9,003 bases of DNA from Pseudomonadota bacterium. GTDB lineage: Bacteria; Pseudomonadota; Alphaproteobacteria; Ferrovibrionales; Ferrovibrionaceae. Numbering within the stretch: position 1 is the first letter of the stretch; each line of letters starts with the position of its first letter. The translations under genes and the position numbers were made by a program. The stretch is from NCBI GenBank assembly GCA_023434425.1, contig JAEYSS010000093.1:1-9003 (forward strand), given 5' to 3'. This document shows positions 8,024 to 9,003 of the stretch, piece after piece. The notes beneath the pieces were generated by a model. It was not told the origin of the DNA. It worked only from the letters and a program-made list of their open reading frames with translations, and did no database searches.

Positions 8024-9003
8024 ATGAGAACGACCAGAGCGATCCGGACCATCACCTCGATTGCCGATATCGAAGCCATTGAGGCGATGCCCTATGACGT
8101 GCTGGTTCCTGCTCGCAGCCTGATCGACCTGTTCCGCGCCACGGCGGAATTGCATCCCTTGCGACCGGCGCTGACCACGATTGCCGCTGGCGGTTATGCT
8201 GGGCGTTCCGCCACCCTGACGCATGCCGAGCTGTATCGGGCTATTATTCGTGCCGCCAACTTCTTCCACCGACTCGGGCGCGACGACGGGGGCGCTGTAG
8301 CATTCCTGACGCCGATCGTGCCGGGCCTGGTCGAAGCGCTCCATGGCGCGCAGACCAGCGGTGTGGCCAGCACGATCAACTACCTGCTGAATGCGCCCGT
8401 CATCGCCGATTTGCTGGCGGCCGAAGGCGCCACCACCCTGGTGATCCCGGCGCAGGAACTCGATGCTCAGGTCTGGCGCAAGGCGATGGATGTGATCGCG
8501 CTGGTGCCCGGCCTGCGCAATATCGTCGTGCTGGGTGCATCCGGCGTTGTTGCGCCTGGGCAGCTGGATTTCCAGGCAGAACAGGCAGGTTACGGTGACG
8601 ATGGTCTAGATTTCGACAACACGGCTGGCCGGGATACGGTCTGTGCATTGTTCCATACAGGGGGCACTACAGGCCGTCCGAAGCTGGTTCAACTGACACA
8701 TGGCAATCAGATCCATGCCGCCTGGAGTTTTGCCCAGGTCCATGGGCTTGACGAACTCGACGTTGTCATCAACGGGTTTCCGCTGTTCCATGTCGGCGGC
8801 ACCATCACGGCGGGCCTCTCGGTTCTGGCAGCTGGCGGCCATATGATCGTGCCATCGCCCTATGGTCTGCGCGACAAGGGGGTGATCGCGACCTATTGGA
8901 ATATCGTCGAAGCTTTCGGCGTCACCATCGTCGGTGGCGTACCGACCTCAATCGCGGCCATCACCGAAGTGCCCGCGGATGGCGCCGATCTGTCCTCGGT
9001 GCG
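8024..9003 (+). CDS. Acyl-CoA synthetase / AMP-forming ligase (5' part, runs off the window)
   Basis: An open frame from ATG 8024 to the window edge gives the first 326 residues. Enzymes of this class are usually 500-650 residues, so about half is missing. The ANL-superfamily phosphate-binding loop is clear: FHTGGTTGRPKLVQLTH at 210-226, a variant of (Y/F)TSGTTGxPKG in which Gly replaces Ser and Leu-Val follows the Lys. GFPLFHVGGT at 251-260 is the next core motif, and GGVPTSI at 304-310 is probably the adenine-pocket region. The predicted reaction is acid + ATP + CoA giving acyl-CoA + AMP + PPi, in the cytoplasm. The C-terminal catalytic domain lies outside the window, so acid specificity and integrity cannot be judged. 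The gene is 17 bases behind the ATPase gene and probably co-transcribed, which links the imported compound to CoA-dependent degradation. Confidence 0.9.
   Translation, partial: MRTTRAIRTITSIADIEAIEAMPYDVLVPARSLIDLFRATAELHPLRPALTTIAAGGYAGRSATLTHAELYRAIIRAANFFHRLGRDDGGAVAFLTPIVPGLVEALHGAQTSGVASTINYLLNAPVIADLLAAEGATTLVIPAQELDAQVWRKAMDVIALVPGLRNIVVLGASGVVAPGQLDFQAEQAGYGDDGLDFDNTAGRDTVCALFHTGGTTGRPKLVQLTHGNQIHAAWSFAQVHGLDELDVVINGFPLFHVGGTITAGLSVLAAGGHMIVPSPYGLRDKGVIATYWNIVEAFGVTIVGGVPTSIAAITEVPADGADLSSV

Overview
The window looks like high-GC proteobacterial chromosome, most likely alphaproteobacterial. The reasons are strong GC codon bias, GGAGG-type ribosome binding sites, and an intergenic palindrome of the GTCATTCCGGGG...CCCCGGAA style. 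I cannot name a genus. No rRNA, tRNA, CRISPR, insertion sequence or phage gene is visible.

Layout: an AraC-type regulator is read leftward (36-989). A 245-base divergent intergenic region (990-1234) follows. A single rightward gene cluster then runs to the right edge: a ribose-family (CUT2/RbsC-like) ABC permease (1235-2209); a periplasmic binding protein with signal peptide (2245-3240); a 33-base stem-loop; a 707-residue protein fusing a second RbsC-like permease to a six-bladed-propeller lactonase domain of the strictosidine-synthase-like/SMP-30 type (3308-5431); a second, divergent propeller protein that has lost the predicted metal ligands (5428-6495); a double-NBD RbsA-like ATPase (6510-8006); and the first 326 codons of an acyl-CoA synthetase/AMP-ligase (8024 to the edge). 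Within the rightward run the gaps are 35, 67, -4, 14 and 17 bases. No obvious terminator lies between genes, so it is probably one operon.

How the parts may work together (inference): the binding protein captures a small solute in the periplasm. A heterodimer of the two permeases, driven by the double ATPase, imports it. A lactonase-like domain tethered to one permease subunit sits at the cytoplasmic mouth of the channel and could open a lactone or ester as it enters. The acyl-CoA ligase could then activate the resulting carboxylic acid. The presence of a CoA ligase argues against a plain sugar, despite the sugar-type transporter. The permease-lactonase fusion, its degenerate paralogue next door, and the uptake-hydrolysis-CoA activation logic are the most interesting features here.
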